From Clostridium sp. CAG:768 (GTDB taxonomy: Bacteria > Cyanobacteriota > Vampirovibrionia > Gastranaerophilales > Gastranaerophilaceae): a DNA stretch of 64,000 bases. Location of the stretch: positions 248,028 to 312,027 of the forward strand of contig FR899629.1 in NCBI GenBank assembly GCA_000437435.1, given 5' to 3'. Positions 43,647 to 52,934 of this stretch are shown here, piece by piece. A program made the position numbers and the translations under genes. The notes beneath the pieces were generated by a model. That model was not told where the DNA came from and made no database searches. It saw only the letters and a program-made list of their open reading frames with translations. Position 1 is the first letter of the stretch. Every line of letters starts with the position of its first letter.

Positions 43647-44390
43647 ATGAAAATAGGAATTATCGGCTTAGGTTTAATTGGCGGATCTTTATTCAAAGAT
43701 TTAACAAAAAAATATGATGTAATAGCAGTTTCGCAATCTCAAAACGGAGATAAAATCTTCAAATCTTATGAAGTTTTAAAAGATAGAGATTTAATTTTTG
43801 TATGCACTCCAATGAATAAAACACTTGCTGTACTAGATGAATTAGAAAACTATTTATCACCTGATACAGTAGTTACAGACGTATGCAGCTTGAAAAAATT
43901 TGTATCTGAAAAACAAAGACCATATAAATTCATTCCGTCACATCCAATGGCTGGAACTGAACATAAAGGGTTTGAGAACTCTTTTGAAGGACTTTTTAAA
44001 AATGCTAAATGGGTTCTCACAGGAGAAAAAAATGATTTACTTCTTGAAATAATAGACTTTGTCGGTGCGACTCCTATTTTTACAACAGCAGAAAAACACG
44101 ATGAAGCAGTTGCAATGATTTCGCATATGCCAATGGTAATCGCACAAGGTCTTATGCTCGCTGCAAAAGAAAATCCGCTGGCATTAGAAATTGCCTCAAG
44201 CGGTTTTCGCGATATGACACGACTTGCAATGTCTAATGAAGAAATGGCAAATGATATGGTCACTATGAACCATAAAAATATTGAACAATCAATTTTAAAA
44301 TTATACAAAGCAATCGGAGAATTAACAAACGGCGACTATCCAAAGACAATCGCCGAGTTAAAAAATATTCGATCTAAAATGTTTATTTAG
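43647..44390 (+). CDS. tyrA: Prephenate/arogenate dehydrogenase
   Basis: 247 residues. The NAD(P) motif G-I-I-G-L-G-L-I-G-G-S, then F-V-C-T-P-M, H-P-M-A-G-T-E-H-K-G and the C-terminal helical dimerisation part with S-H-M-P-M-V and F-R-D-M-T-R define TyrA. It oxidatively decarboxylates prephenate or arogenate toward tyrosine; cyanobacterial relatives often use arogenate with NADP. There is no fused chorismate mutase or ACT domain. Its stop overlaps the convergent mtnA by 8 bp. Confidence 0.92.
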   Translation: MKIGIIGLGLIGGSLFKDLTKKYDVIAVSQSQNGDKIFKSYEVLKDRDLIFVCTPMNKTLAVLDELENYLSPDTVVTDVCSLKKFVSEKQRPYKFIPSHPMAGTEHKGFENSFEGLFKNAKWVLTGEKNDLLLEIIDFVGATPIFTTAEKHDEAVAMISHMPMVIAQGLMLAAKENPLALEIASSGFRDMTRLAMSNEEMANDMVTMNHKNIEQSILKLYKAIGELTNGDYPKTIAELKNIRSKMFI

Positions 44391-45441
44391 CAAAAGCTTC
44401 TGCAATTGATTTGTTATAATCAGGTCTTAAAATACCTTTTTCTGTAATAATACCGGCAATTAATTCATGCGGAGTAACATCAAATCCTGGATTTATTACA
44501 TTTACATCTGGTGCACAAATTATTTTTCCGTTAATGTGAGTTACTTCATCATGAGAACGTTCTTCAATTACAATTTCATCACCTGTTTTAATACTTGTAT
44601 CAATAGTTGATAAAGGTGCTGCAACATAGAATGGAACATTATGATATTTCGCTGCGATTGCTACTGTGTAAGTACCGATTTTATTAGCGGTATCACCATT
44701 AGCTGCAATTCTGTCTGCACCTACCACTACCATATCAATCATACCTTTTTTCATGAAATATGAACACATTCCATCAGTAATTAAAGTTGTTGGAATTCCG
44801 TCCATTGTCAATTCAAATGTAGTAATTCTTGCACCTTGTTGACGAGGACGAGTTTCATCTGCAAATACTTGAATAGTCGGATCATTTGCAAATGCTGAAC
44901 GTACAACCCCTAAAGCTGTTCCGTAACCGACAGTTGCAAGCCCGCCTGCATTACAGTGAGTTAAAATTGTTGCACCTTTTGGAACAACTTCCGCACCATA
45001 ATCACCTATTTTTTTATTGATTGCAATATCTTCATCTTCTAACCTAATTCCGTTTTGTTTTAATTCTTCTACAATCCCTTGAATATCTGATTTAGAATTT
45101 CTTATAACTTCTTTTTGTTTTTCACAAGCCCACATCAAGTTAACTGCGGTAGGTCTTGATGTTGCCATATAATCAGCTTTTTCAAGAAGTTTTTTTACAA
45201 ATTCATCTCTAGAAAGATTTTCTTTCGCAAGTTCTTGAGCGTACAATACAACTCCATGAGCACCTGCAACACCAATCGCCGGAGCTCCACGAACTATCAT
45301 TGTTCTGATTGCATCAAACATCTCTTGCCCGCCTGTGATATTTACATATTTAAATTCATAAGGCAACAAAGTCTGATCTACCATTTTTGAATAATTATCT
45401 ACCCATTCGATTGTTTTTATTTTTGAATGAAATTCTGCCAT
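44383..45441 (-). CDS. mtnA: S-methyl-5-thioribose-1-phosphate isomerase
   Basis: 352 residues. R-G-A-P-A-I-G-V-A-G-A-H-G, the catalytic Cys in T-H-C-N-A-G-G-L-A-T and the catalytic Asp in G-A-D-R-I-A-A-N-G-D-x2-N-K are MtnA signatures; eIF2B-type paralogs lack these. It interconverts methylthioribose-1-P and methylthioribulose-1-P in methionine salvage. No other salvage gene is nearby. AGAGGA precedes the ATG. Confidence 0.95.
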   Translation of the reverse strand: MAEFHSKIKTIEWVDNYSKMVDQTLLPYEFKYVNITGGQEMFDAIRTMIVRGAPAIGVAGAHGVVLYAQELAKENLSRDEFVKKLLEKADYMATSRPTAVNLMWACEKQKEVIRNSKSDIQGIVEELKQNGIRLEDEDIAINKKIGDYGAEVVPKGATILTHCNAGGLATVGYGTALGVVRSAFANDPTIQVFADETRPRQQGARITTFELTMDGIPTTLITDGMCSYFMKKGMIDMVVVGADRIAANGDTANKIGTYTVAIAAKYHNVPFYVAAPLSTIDTSIKTGDEIVIEERSHDEVTHINGKIICAPDVNVINPGFDVTPHELIAGIITEKGILRPDYNKSIAEAFAK

Positions 45442-45476
45442 TTTTATTTCCTCTTTTACTAATTAAACTAAAAATT

Positions 45477-45941
45477 TTACTTATTCCTGAACACACCTAA
45501 AAAATCCATTACATAGAAAGTTAAAAATCCTGTAAAAGCATTAACTGTTGCACTCAAAACACCCATAAAAAGTGAGATTACAACAAGAATAAAAAAGCTA
45601 GCATGTTCAAGCATCAGCCCTACTCCGTAATTTGCAGCAATATGAAAAAACTTCATTAAAATAACCGAAATAGGTACATAGATTATAGAAAAACCTATAT
45701 ATGAAACAAATCCTGATATAGCACCGATAATAATACTGTCTTTTGTCGATAAATAAGAAAGACAATCATATTTAGTCAAAAGCCAAATTACAATCGGTGA
45801 AATGAAACATAATAAAAAAACAAAAGACACAACTCCTAAATAAGGTATTAAAGTCACAGCACCAAGTACAGCTCCGAAAAATACACTTAATATAGAAATT
45901 TGTCTTAATAATACATAATTAATATCCATAGGAATAATCAT
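45477..45941 (-). CDS. Membrane protein of unknown function
   Basis: 154 residues from the ATG that overlaps the ruvC stop (ATGA); an upstream TTG would add 8 residues inside ruvC. Four hydrophobic segments cover most of the protein, with one charged loop (T-K-Y-D-C-L-S-Y-L-S-T-K-D). No family recognised. The overlap suggests co-translation with ruvC, but a functional link is not evident. Confidence 0.8.
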   Translation of the reverse strand: MIIPMDINYVLLRQISILSVFFGAVLGAVTLIPYLGVVSFVFLLCFISPIVIWLLTKYDCLSYLSTKDSIIIGAISGFVSYIGFSIIYVPISVILMKFFHIAANYGVGLMLEHASFFILVVISLFMGVLSATVNAFTGFLTFYVMDFLGVFRNK

Positions 45942-46411
45942 ATCATGATTGAACGCGTATGACAAATTGCAATTGCAATTGAATCTACTGTATCATCGAG
46001 TTTTGGCAAAGTATCTACACCCAGTGACAATTTAACCATTTGTTCAACTTCTTTTTTATCAGCACGACCATATCCTGTCAAAACCTGCTTAACTTCCATA
46101 GGAGTATATTCATAAATAGGGATTTGAAATTTTTCAAGAACAGTTAAAATCACACCTCTAGCATGTGCAACAGGCATTACTGTTGTTTGATTTCTAAAGA
46201 AAAATAGTTTTTCTATCGCAGCACAATCAGGTCTGTATTTTTCAACTATAGTATTCATATCCTCGAAAATCTCTAAAAGTCTTGCAGATTCTCGAGCTCC
46301 TTTTTGAGTTTGAATAGAACCTGAATGTAAAAGTACAGGAGTTTCTCCATCATATTCAACAATAGAATATCCTACAATTCCTAACCCTGGGTCAATACCT
46401 AAAATTTTCAT
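45938..46411 (-). CDS. ruvC: Holliday junction resolvase RuvC
   Basis: 157 residues. Catalytic residues are D7 (G-I-D-P-G), E67 (A-A-I-E-K-L-F-F), D140 and D143 (D-D-T-V-D-S-I-A-I-A-I-C-H). RuvC cuts Holliday junctions brought by RuvAB to finish recombination. ruvA and ruvB are not in the window. Confidence 0.96.
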   Translation of the reverse strand: MKILGIDPGLGIVGYSIVEYDGETPVLLHSGSIQTQKGARESARLLEIFEDMNTIVEKYRPDCAAIEKLFFFRNQTTVMPVAHARGVILTVLEKFQIPIYEYTPMEVKQVLTGYGRADKKEVEQMVKLSLGVDTLPKLDDTVDSIAIAICHTRSIMI

Positions 46412-46417
46412 GTAGAA

Positions 46418-46423
46418 ATTATA
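46418..46423 (-). promoter_or_regulatory. -10 element of ruvC, predicted leaderless
   Basis: TATAAT on the minus strand, exactly 6 nt before the ATG at 46411. No Shine-Dalgarno. Confidence 0.65.
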
Positions 46424-46441
46424 ACACAGTTTTTATACGAA

Positions 46442-46786
46442 TTATACTAAATCTTTTGTTTTTAAATTAAATTCATATTCGTTAATGTGCATAAATTTCT
46501 CAATAAGTTTTCTAAATTGGTCTTTTGTTGACAGTATTACTTGTTTATCACCTTTGCTTGCTACTAATGCATATTTAGGTTTATTGTCTTTTAAAATTCG
46601 TTTATGAAAAATTTTTGTATCTATATCACCCATAGATGCAATTCTATCCATTTGTTTTTCAAATTTGTCCATTCTAGAAGGCTGACCAATTTTTTGAAAA
46701 TATTTTTCGGTTGCCACATAAAAATCATTTGAAATATATGCTTTAAAACTAGGCTGTGAATTGTTGTTAATTGAATTTACCTGCAT
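46442..46786 (-). CDS. Small orphan protein with N-terminal F-K-A motif
   Basis: 114 residues with an AAGGAG ribosome site. It starts M-Q-V-N-S, as the giant protein at 3993 does, followed by Q-P-S-F-K-A-Y, a short motif resembling those near the ends of other orphans in this window. The rest is a compact, basic alpha/beta-looking sequence with no recognised domain. No signal peptide. Confidence 0.75.
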   Translation of the reverse strand: MQVNSINNNSQPSFKAYISNDFYVATEKYFQKIGQPSRMDKFEKQMDRIASMGDIDTKIFHKRILKDNKPKYALVASKGDKQVILSTKDQFRKLIEKFMHINEYEFNLKTKDLV

Positions 46787-46853
46787 TATTTATACTCCTT
46801 TTTAAGACAGAAAAAACGTAAAAATAAATTTTTGTTATAATGTTAATATTTTT

Positions 46854-47417
46854 TTACAATTTACGTCCTAAAGATAAACCCGCCGGTAATGGTAATACAA
46901 CATTTTCATAATTTGGATTTGCATTAATCGCATCAATAAAAGGTTTGCATTTAGCCTCATGTGACAACACATTATCACATGCAATTATGCCATTTTTTTT
47001 CAAATGCTTATCGATAAATTCAAAATACTTGATATACTCCGATTTATTAGCGTCTACAAAAGCAAAATCAATTTCAAAATCATCAGGTAAATATTCAAGA
47101 TGCATCAAAGCAGAACCTTTTAGCGTTGTAATCACATCATCAACTTTGCAAGTTTTAAAGTTTTCTTTTGCGATATCAAGTCTTTTATCATAAAACTCAA
47201 TAGTTGTAAGATGTCCACCATTTTCTTTTACTGCCTTGCCAAGCCAAATTCCTGAATATCCGTTTGAAGTTCCGACTTCCAAAACGTTTTTTGACTTTTC
47301 TGCTCTTATTAATGTATATAAAAATTCTGCTGTAACTCTTGCAATATTCCAAAATTGTTTTTGAGTTTTTTCTAATTCGCTAAGTACATTTTCAGTTGTG
47401 TCATCAAAATATTTCAT
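46854..47417 (-). CDS. O-methyltransferase, class I, caffeoyl-CoA OMT family
   Basis: 187 residues. The SAM-binding motif I is V-L-E-V-G-T-S-N-G-Y-S; motif post-I T-T-I-E-F; the metal-binding D-F-A-F-V-D-A-N-K and D-N-V-L motifs place it in the small bacterial O-methyltransferase 3 family. Substrate unknown. It follows the beta-propeller gene by 18 bp and is the last gene of the grpE-dnaJ run. Confidence 0.88.
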   Translation of the reverse strand: MKYFDDTTENVLSELEKTQKQFWNIARVTAEFLYTLIRAEKSKNVLEVGTSNGYSGIWLGKAVKENGGHLTTIEFYDKRLDIAKENFKTCKVDDVITTLKGSALMHLEYLPDDFEIDFAFVDANKSEYIKYFEFIDKHLKKNGIIACDNVLSHEAKCKPFIDAINANPNYENVVLPLPAGLSLGRKL

Positions 47418-47435
47418 AATTCATTGCCTGTATAA

Positions 47436-48911
47436 TTATTTATTAATCTTTTTAACTTTTTCAGTTACAACAATCGTATTTGCAGGAATATCAATAGGAA
47501 TAGTTTTTATAACTTTGTTAGTTCCTAAATCAAATACAGTGTATAATGAAGCCTTTGTATCAGTAATAAGAGCTATATTGGTGTTTTCAATCTGATTAAT
47601 TTTTGTAGAAAAACCATTTGTATTCAAATAAATAGAATCAGTTAATGTGTCAGTTTTTGCATCTACAACTTGAATAGAATTATCCCCAGCTCCTAATACA
47701 TATACTCTTTCATGGAAAGCTAGCATATCAATAGGTTTTTCACAAATTTCAATTTCAGCAATCAAATTTATCGTATCATAATCAATAATTGCTAGTCTGT
47801 TTTTTGTTCTGCTTGTTATATAAATTTTGTTATTAGTGTATACAATTTTCGAAACATTTGGGAATTTACCAATTTCTTTTAACAAATAATTATTATCCAA
47901 CTCAATAGCCCAAATATCACGAGTTCTTTTATCATAATAAAAGAGTTTTGTACCATCTTCAGATAATGTCAATTTTTCGCACATGCCTGTAATTTTTATT
48001 TGTTTTGACAAAGTCATAGTTTCAAGATTTACTGTATAAATACTTGAATCTACGGAACTTGAAATATAAGCAATATTTTTATTTTTATCAATTACAATCT
48101 CATCAGGCAGAGTTTTAATATAAATTTGTTTAATAATCTGATCATCAGCTAATGAAATAACATCTACTGAAGGCTTTTCATAAGCAGTTACAAGTAAAAA
48201 TTGATCATTATAAGCATCCATATCAATAGGCACATTAGTTTGAGCCAAAGAATACTCAGGAGTCTTAGCTCCAAGATTTAAGACTTGAATATTTTTAGAA
48301 TATGGTGATGAGACATAAAAACTTTTATTTTTTAATTGTGGAATTTGCGAAAGAGTTTTCAAAGTTGAACCTGTAAGTTGTGTTACAACAGGTTTTGAAC
48401 TTTCTACACGAATTCCAGGATCATTAACTGTCTTAATTTCCAAATTTCCAACAATTGATTTCATATTTTCAGGAATAATTAGTCCTTTCGGAACTAACAT
48501 ATCCTGTGGCAAAAGCCCGGTTCTTAATTCCATAGGAGGATTTGCCATTTTGTAAATAGTTTTATTTCCATTTGTATCTGTCAAAACTTTCAACAACGCA
48601 AAATCATTATTCAAAATAACAATATTTGGCTTTGAAGCAAGAGTTTTTCCTGTAGGATAAGTTTGTTTTATCTCTAATTTTTCAGGATTAATAATCTTTG
48701 CAGGAAGTAATGGTAAATAAATTGTATTATCAGGCAGAATAATTACCCCGTCAAATCGAAAAGTAGTGTTTGGGAAATCCTTAACAACAAACTTTTGTAC
48801 ATTATCAGGAATTTTTGTCGCAAAAGCAGGGACAGAAAAACACATCATTACTGCTGTTACAACACAAATTTTAGCTGCTATATTTTTAAGCTGCCCGATT
48901 TTTTTATTCAT
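47436..48911 (-). CDS. Exported beta-propeller (YncE-like) protein
   Basis: 491 residues with a signal peptide (hydrophobic I-C-V-V-T-A-V-M-M-C-F-S-V-P, cleavage near A-F-A). After an N-terminal ~185-residue region of unknown fold, a chain of ~40-residue propeller blades follows, each with the pattern V-I-D-x-T-D-T-L and an I-Y-I-T/S-S strand. Such proteins are periplasmic binding or scaffold proteins. Its ATG overlaps the dnaJ stop by 1 bp. Confidence 0.82.
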   Translation of the reverse strand: MNKKIGQLKNIAAKICVVTAVMMCFSVPAFATKIPDNVQKFVVKDFPNTTFRFDGVIILPDNTIYLPLLPAKIINPEKLEIKQTYPTGKTLASKPNIVILNNDFALLKVLTDTNGNKTIYKMANPPMELRTGLLPQDMLVPKGLIIPENMKSIVGNLEIKTVNDPGIRVESSKPVVTQLTGSTLKTLSQIPQLKNKSFYVSSPYSKNIQVLNLGAKTPEYSLAQTNVPIDMDAYNDQFLLVTAYEKPSVDVISLADDQIIKQIYIKTLPDEIVIDKNKNIAYISSSVDSSIYTVNLETMTLSKQIKITGMCEKLTLSEDGTKLFYYDKRTRDIWAIELDNNYLLKEIGKFPNVSKIVYTNNKIYITSRTKNRLAIIDYDTINLIAEIEICEKPIDMLAFHERVYVLGAGDNSIQVVDAKTDTLTDSIYLNTNGFSTKINQIENTNIALITDTKASLYTVFDLGTNKVIKTIPIDIPANTIVVTEKVKKINK

Positions 48912-50041
48912 TACTGAAATACTCCCTTAACTTTATCCATTATTGATGATTGTTGTGAAGCTTTTTTATTATTTTGAATTTCATACAATTTTCTATACAA
49001 GTTTCTTTCTTCATCAGAAAGTTTTGTTGGAGTTTTTACTGCAACTACAACAATATGGTCACCTCTTTGAGAAGGTCTTGCAATATATGGAACCCCTGCT
49101 CCTTTTATTTTTATAGAATTCCCGCTTTGTACACCTGCTTGAACTGTAATTTTTTGTTCACCATCCAAAGTTTTTACAACAACTTCATCTCCTAAAGCTG
49201 CTTGAGCAGGCGTAATATCAAGTCTTGAATAAACATCATTACCTTCTCGTTTGAAATAATCAGAAGCTTTTACATGTAATACAACATACAAATCACCTGC
49301 TGGTCCTCCATTAGTTCCAGCATCCCCTTCATGAGATACTCTGATTTTTGACATATTATCAACACCTGCAGGAATTTTTATATTAATTTTCTTTTCTTTT
49401 TGAATTTTTCCTTGACCTTTGCAATCTTTACAAGGCTTAGAAATCTTTTTACCTGCGCCATGACAATCTGGACAAGTAACTATTTGAGCAATAGAACCTA
49501 AAGGAGTTCTCATAACTTGCTGTACTTGACCGGTACCGTGACAAGTTGGACAAGTTTCAGGTTTAGATCCTTTTTCTGCACCTGTACCACCGCAAGATTG
49601 GCATAATTCCAAGTGGTCAAATTTAATTTCTTTTTCACAGCCAAATACAGCTTGCTCAAAATCTATTTCAATATCTAATCTTAAATCATCCCCTTCAACA
49701 GGTGCATTAGGATCAGGTCTGCCACCAAATCCAAAACCACCCATTCCTCCAAAGAATGAATTGAATATATCATTTAAGTCGCCAAAACCGCCTGCAAAAG
49801 GTCCGTTTGTATCAAAACCTGCATTTTTTAAACCGTCTTCGCCATATCTATCATATGTAGCACGCTTATTATCATCCATTAATGTTTCATAAGCTTTGCC
49901 TAATTCTTTAAATTTTTCTTCCGCATCCGGAGCTTTATTTACATCGGGGTGTAATGTTCTTGCTTTTCTTCTGAAAGCAGATTTTATCTCGTCTTTTGAA
50001 GCATCTTTTGATACTCCGAGTATTTCATAGTAATCTGTCAT
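48911..50041 (-). CDS. dnaJ: Chaperone DnaJ
   Basis: 376 residues, full type I DnaJ. The J domain has H-P-D at 31-33, then a Gly/Phe-rich linker, four C-x2-C-x-G-x-G zinc motifs (C-Q-S-C, C-P-T-C, C-P-D-C, C-K-D-C) and the C-terminal substrate-binding domains. It delivers unfolded proteins to DnaK and stimulates its ATPase. It lies 77 bp after grpE; dnaK is not between them as it is in many bacteria. Confidence 0.97.
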   Translation of the reverse strand: MTDYYEILGVSKDASKDEIKSAFRRKARTLHPDVNKAPDAEEKFKELGKAYETLMDDNKRATYDRYGEDGLKNAGFDTNGPFAGGFGDLNDIFNSFFGGMGGFGFGGRPDPNAPVEGDDLRLDIEIDFEQAVFGCEKEIKFDHLELCQSCGGTGAEKGSKPETCPTCHGTGQVQQVMRTPLGSIAQIVTCPDCHGAGKKISKPCKDCKGQGKIQKEKKINIKIPAGVDNMSKIRVSHEGDAGTNGGPAGDLYVVLHVKASDYFKREGNDVYSRLDITPAQAALGDEVVVKTLDGEQKITVQAGVQSGNSIKIKGAGVPYIARPSQRGDHIVVVAVKTPTKLSDEERNLYRKLYEIQNNKKASQQSSIMDKVKGVFQ

Positions 50042-50118
50042 TTTATACTAAATCTTCCCTATTCTAATTATTCAATAATTGTATTTTATCATGTAAATCC
50101 ATAAGGGCAAAATAAAGC

Positions 50119-50694
50119 TTAACCTTCGGCAGTTGCAACATTAACAAGCGCAGGTCTTAAAACTTTATCTCCCATTTTATATCCCTTTTGCAATTCATTA
50201 ATAATTGTATGCTCAGGGTGTTCTGATGTAGGAGTCTGCATAACAGCATCATGGAAGTTTGGATCAAACTCTTTTCCTTCAGTTTCAATAGTTTCAAGAC
50301 CTAATTTTGTCAAAGAGTCAATTACTTGTTTATGTACAAGGTCAAAACTTTCTTTAACTTTTTGGCAGTCTTCAACATTTTCCAAAGCTTTTTTACCGCG
50401 TTCAAAATTGTCTAACACTTCAATCATTTTTTTAAGAGCATTTTCTGTTCCGAATTTTAACAGATTTTCTCTTTCTTGTTCCTGTCTTTTGCGGAAATTA
50501 TCAAAATCTGCCGCTAATCTTAAATATTGTTGATTTAAGGTATCATATTTTTGTTGTAATTCTTCTAATTCAGAATTATTTTTTTCTGCATTTTCTTCTT
50601 TATTTTCAATATTTTCAGAATTATCCTGTTTAATTTCTTCGTCCAAATTTTCAGAATTTTTAAACGGATTATTATTATGATGTTTATGTGACAT
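50119..50694 (-). CDS. grpE: Nucleotide exchange factor GrpE
   Basis: 191 residues. An acidic Asn/Glu-rich N-terminal tail (1-50) precedes the long dimer coiled coil and the head, with R-L-A-A-D-F-D-N-F-R-K-R and F-D-P-N-F-H-D-A-V-M-Q. GrpE releases ADP from DnaK and often acts as a thermosensor through its coiled coil. AAGAGGTAGAG is the ribosome site. It is first in the run grpE-dnaJ-propeller-methyltransferase. Confidence 0.95.
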   Translation of the reverse strand: MSHKHHNNNPFKNSENLDEEIKQDNSENIENKEENAEKNNSELEELQQKYDTLNQQYLRLAADFDNFRKRQEQERENLLKFGTENALKKMIEVLDNFERGKKALENVEDCQKVKESFDLVHKQVIDSLTKLGLETIETEGKEFDPNFHDAVMQTPTSEHPEHTIINELQKGYKMGDKVLRPALVNVATAEG

Positions 50695-50705
50695 ATCTCT
50701 ACCTC

Positions 50706-50755
50706 TTAATTAATATTTATATTGTATATTATAGTTTATCAATATTAATTAACAA
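50706..50755 (-). promoter_or_regulatory. grpE promoter framed by a perfect inverted repeat
   Basis: On the minus strand TTGTTA, 16 bp, TATAAT (50728-50733), giving a start near 50721 and a ~27-nt leader. TTAATTAATATT (50706-50717) and AATATTAATTAA (50741-50752) form a perfect 12-bp inverted repeat around the -10. This is not the CIRCE element of HrcA. Confidence 0.55.
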
Positions 50756-50779
50756 GAAAAATTTATTATTTTTTAATAA

Positions 50780-51442
50780 TTAAGATCCAGCATCTATATT
50801 TGTGTAGCTTTTTAATAAAGCATCCATCAAACTTGCTCTTTGCTTTACATATAGAGGATCATGCAACACTGCAACAAACTCATCAACCGAATTAAAAAGT
50901 TTTTCATCATCTTTTTCACTTAATTGAATAGTTGGATCATTAAAATATAAATCAAATTTTTCGGTCAAACCGGATCCTTTTAGAATATCAAATTCACCTT
51001 TTGACCCATCAAGATAATCCACAATATCTTCTTTGTAAACTAAACCTTCTTGAGCTTCTCGCATCAAATGATAATCAGGATCAACCTGAAAATCTTTAAC
51101 TTTTAAATTTTGAACTCTGTTTACTAAACCTTTTAAAAAAGACATAATATAATTATCTCGCTCGTTAGGTAGAATCAATTTACCATTAAGCATAACTTTG
51201 GAATACAAACATCCATTAGCTTTTACAACATCATGTTCAATATTAACAAATTTATCATTTATATCATTTTTCAATTGCGGACGATTTCGTAATATTTGCC
51301 TAAAATTAGTCAAATCTTTATTATTTTTATCATTGGTTAATTCCATATTCATAATTACACGACTTTTAGGTACATTATCGTCAACAATTATCCTTGCGTA
51401 CCCTATATTTTTCAAACCTGTAAAACTTATCCCTGTATTCAT
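50780..51442 (-). CDS. Orphan protein with N-terminal F-T-G motif
   Basis: 220 residues, AGGAGA ribosome site. It starts M-N-T-G-I-S-F-T-G-L-K-N, again a short F-x-G motif near the N-terminus. The remainder is soluble, mixed alpha/beta, with an acidic second half (D-Y-L-D-G-S-K-G-E-F-D and S-E-K-D-D-E-K). No signal peptide, no membrane segment and no recognised domain. It is transcribed alone. Confidence 0.8.
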   Translation of the reverse strand: MNTGISFTGLKNIGYARIIVDDNVPKSRVIMNMELTNDKNNKDLTNFRQILRNRPQLKNDINDKFVNIEHDVVKANGCLYSKVMLNGKLILPNERDNYIMSFLKGLVNRVQNLKVKDFQVDPDYHLMREAQEGLVYKEDIVDYLDGSKGEFDILKGSGLTEKFDLYFNDPTIQLSEKDDEKLFNSVDEFVAVLHDPLYVKQRASLMDALLKSYTNIDAGS

Positions 51443-51611
51443 TTAATCTCCTTTCAAGGATTAACTAAAAGTCAGAAATAAATATTTTTGCAATTTTTAT
51501 AAAAATTAAAAGAATTTCTTTACATTATTTAACTTATTTACACCATGCAAAAGAAATTGTATTATTATAAAAGAAAAGTGAAAACATTTTTTATTTGAAA
51601 AGGTAAGAAAA

Positions 51612-52934
51612 TTGACAGAAAAATTTTATATAAAAGGTGGTACCCCTTTAAAAGGTGAAGTTTCAATTGGCGGAGCAAAAAATTCAGTATTAAAATTAAT
51701 GGCTGCCGCATTATTAGCTAAAGGTGAAACAAAAATTTATAACGTTCCTGATTTAACAGATGTTGAAATCATGTTAAGTGTAATTGCTCAACTAGGAGCT
51801 AAAACAACTTATGATAAATCCGAAAAATCAGTAACAATTGATGCAACAGATTTAACAAGCATTACTGCAAAATACGAACTTGTAAGTAAAATGAGAGCAT
51901 CATTTATTGTACTAGGAGCATTAGTATCAAGATGTAGAGAAGCAATTGTTGCTCTTCCTGGAGGCTGTGCTATCGGCGAAAGAAGAGTAGATTTCCACAT
52001 TAAAGGTCTAGAAGCTCTTGGTGCTAAAATAAAAATTGAAAACGGTTACGTACATGCAAAAGTTCCAAAACTTGTAGGTACAGATATCTATTTAGATATC
52101 CCATCTGTTGGAGCTACCGAAAACTTAATGCTTGCATCAATTTTAGCAGAAGGCTCTACAAGAATCCAAAATGCAGCACAAGAACCTGAAATTGTAGATC
52201 TTGCAAATTTCTTAAATTCAATGGGTGCAGATGTAGTAGGTGCAGGAACTTCTGAAATTGTAATTAATGGTGTAAAACAAGATAACTTACATCCTATTGA
52301 ATACACAACAATCCCTGACAGAATTGAAGCAGGTACATTTATGTCTGCAATTATCGCAACAAAAGGTAAAGCAATTATAAAAAATGTATTCCCTGCTCAC
52401 TTGACATTCTTTACAGACAAACTTTTAAAAATGGGAGCTAATATTAAATTAGTAGAACCTACAACTTTAGAAGTTTCTTGTAAAAACAGATTAAATTCTA
52501 TAAACTTTGTAACTCAACCATATCCTGGATTTCCAACTGACTTGCAATCAATGGCAATGACACTTTTGACAACAGCAAACGGTGTTGGAATTATCACAGA
52601 AAGCTTGTATGAAAACAGATTTATGCAAGTTCCGGAATTACGCAGAATGGGAGCTGATATTCATCAAGACAGAAATCACGCAATCATCAAAGGCGTAAAA
52701 AAATTAACAGGAGCTACTTTAGCTGCAAGTGACTTACGTGCAGGAGCATCTCTGGTTGTAGCAGCATTAATGGCTGAAGGTAATTCTACAATCGAAAACC
52801 TACATCATATAGATAGAGGATACGAAAATTTTGAAAATAAGCTAAGATTATTAGGAGGCAAAATAGAGAGAAAAGAAGAACAAATCATTACTCCTGTTGA
52901 GCCAAAAGTAAACCTAACGGAGGGCTTATTATAA
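51612..52934 (+). CDS. murA: UDP-N-acetylglucosamine 1-carboxyvinyltransferase
   Basis: 440 residues from a TTG start with AAAGG upstream. The catalytic cysteine is C119 in P-G-G-C-A-I-G-E-R-R-V-D, the fosfomycin target; an Asp there would give natural resistance, so the enzyme should be sensitive. K23 in G-A-K-N-S binds substrate. MurA adds enolpyruvate to UDP-GlcNAc, the first committed step of peptidoglycan synthesis. The next gene overlaps its stop by 1 bp. Confidence 0.97.
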   Translation: MTEKFYIKGGTPLKGEVSIGGAKNSVLKLMAAALLAKGETKIYNVPDLTDVEIMLSVIAQLGAKTTYDKSEKSVTIDATDLTSITAKYELVSKMRASFIVLGALVSRCREAIVALPGGCAIGERRVDFHIKGLEALGAKIKIENGYVHAKVPKLVGTDIYLDIPSVGATENLMLASILAEGSTRIQNAAQEPEIVDLANFLNSMGADVVGAGTSEIVINGVKQDNLHPIEYTTIPDRIEAGTFMSAIIATKGKAIIKNVFPAHLTFFTDKLLKMGANIKLVEPTTLEVSCKNRLNSINFVTQPYPGFPTDLQSMAMTLLTTANGVGIITESLYENRFMQVPELRRMGADIHQDRNHAIIKGVKKLTGATLAASDLRAGASLVVAALMAEGNSTIENLHHIDRGYENFENKLRLLGGKIERKEEQIITPVEPKVNLTEGLL

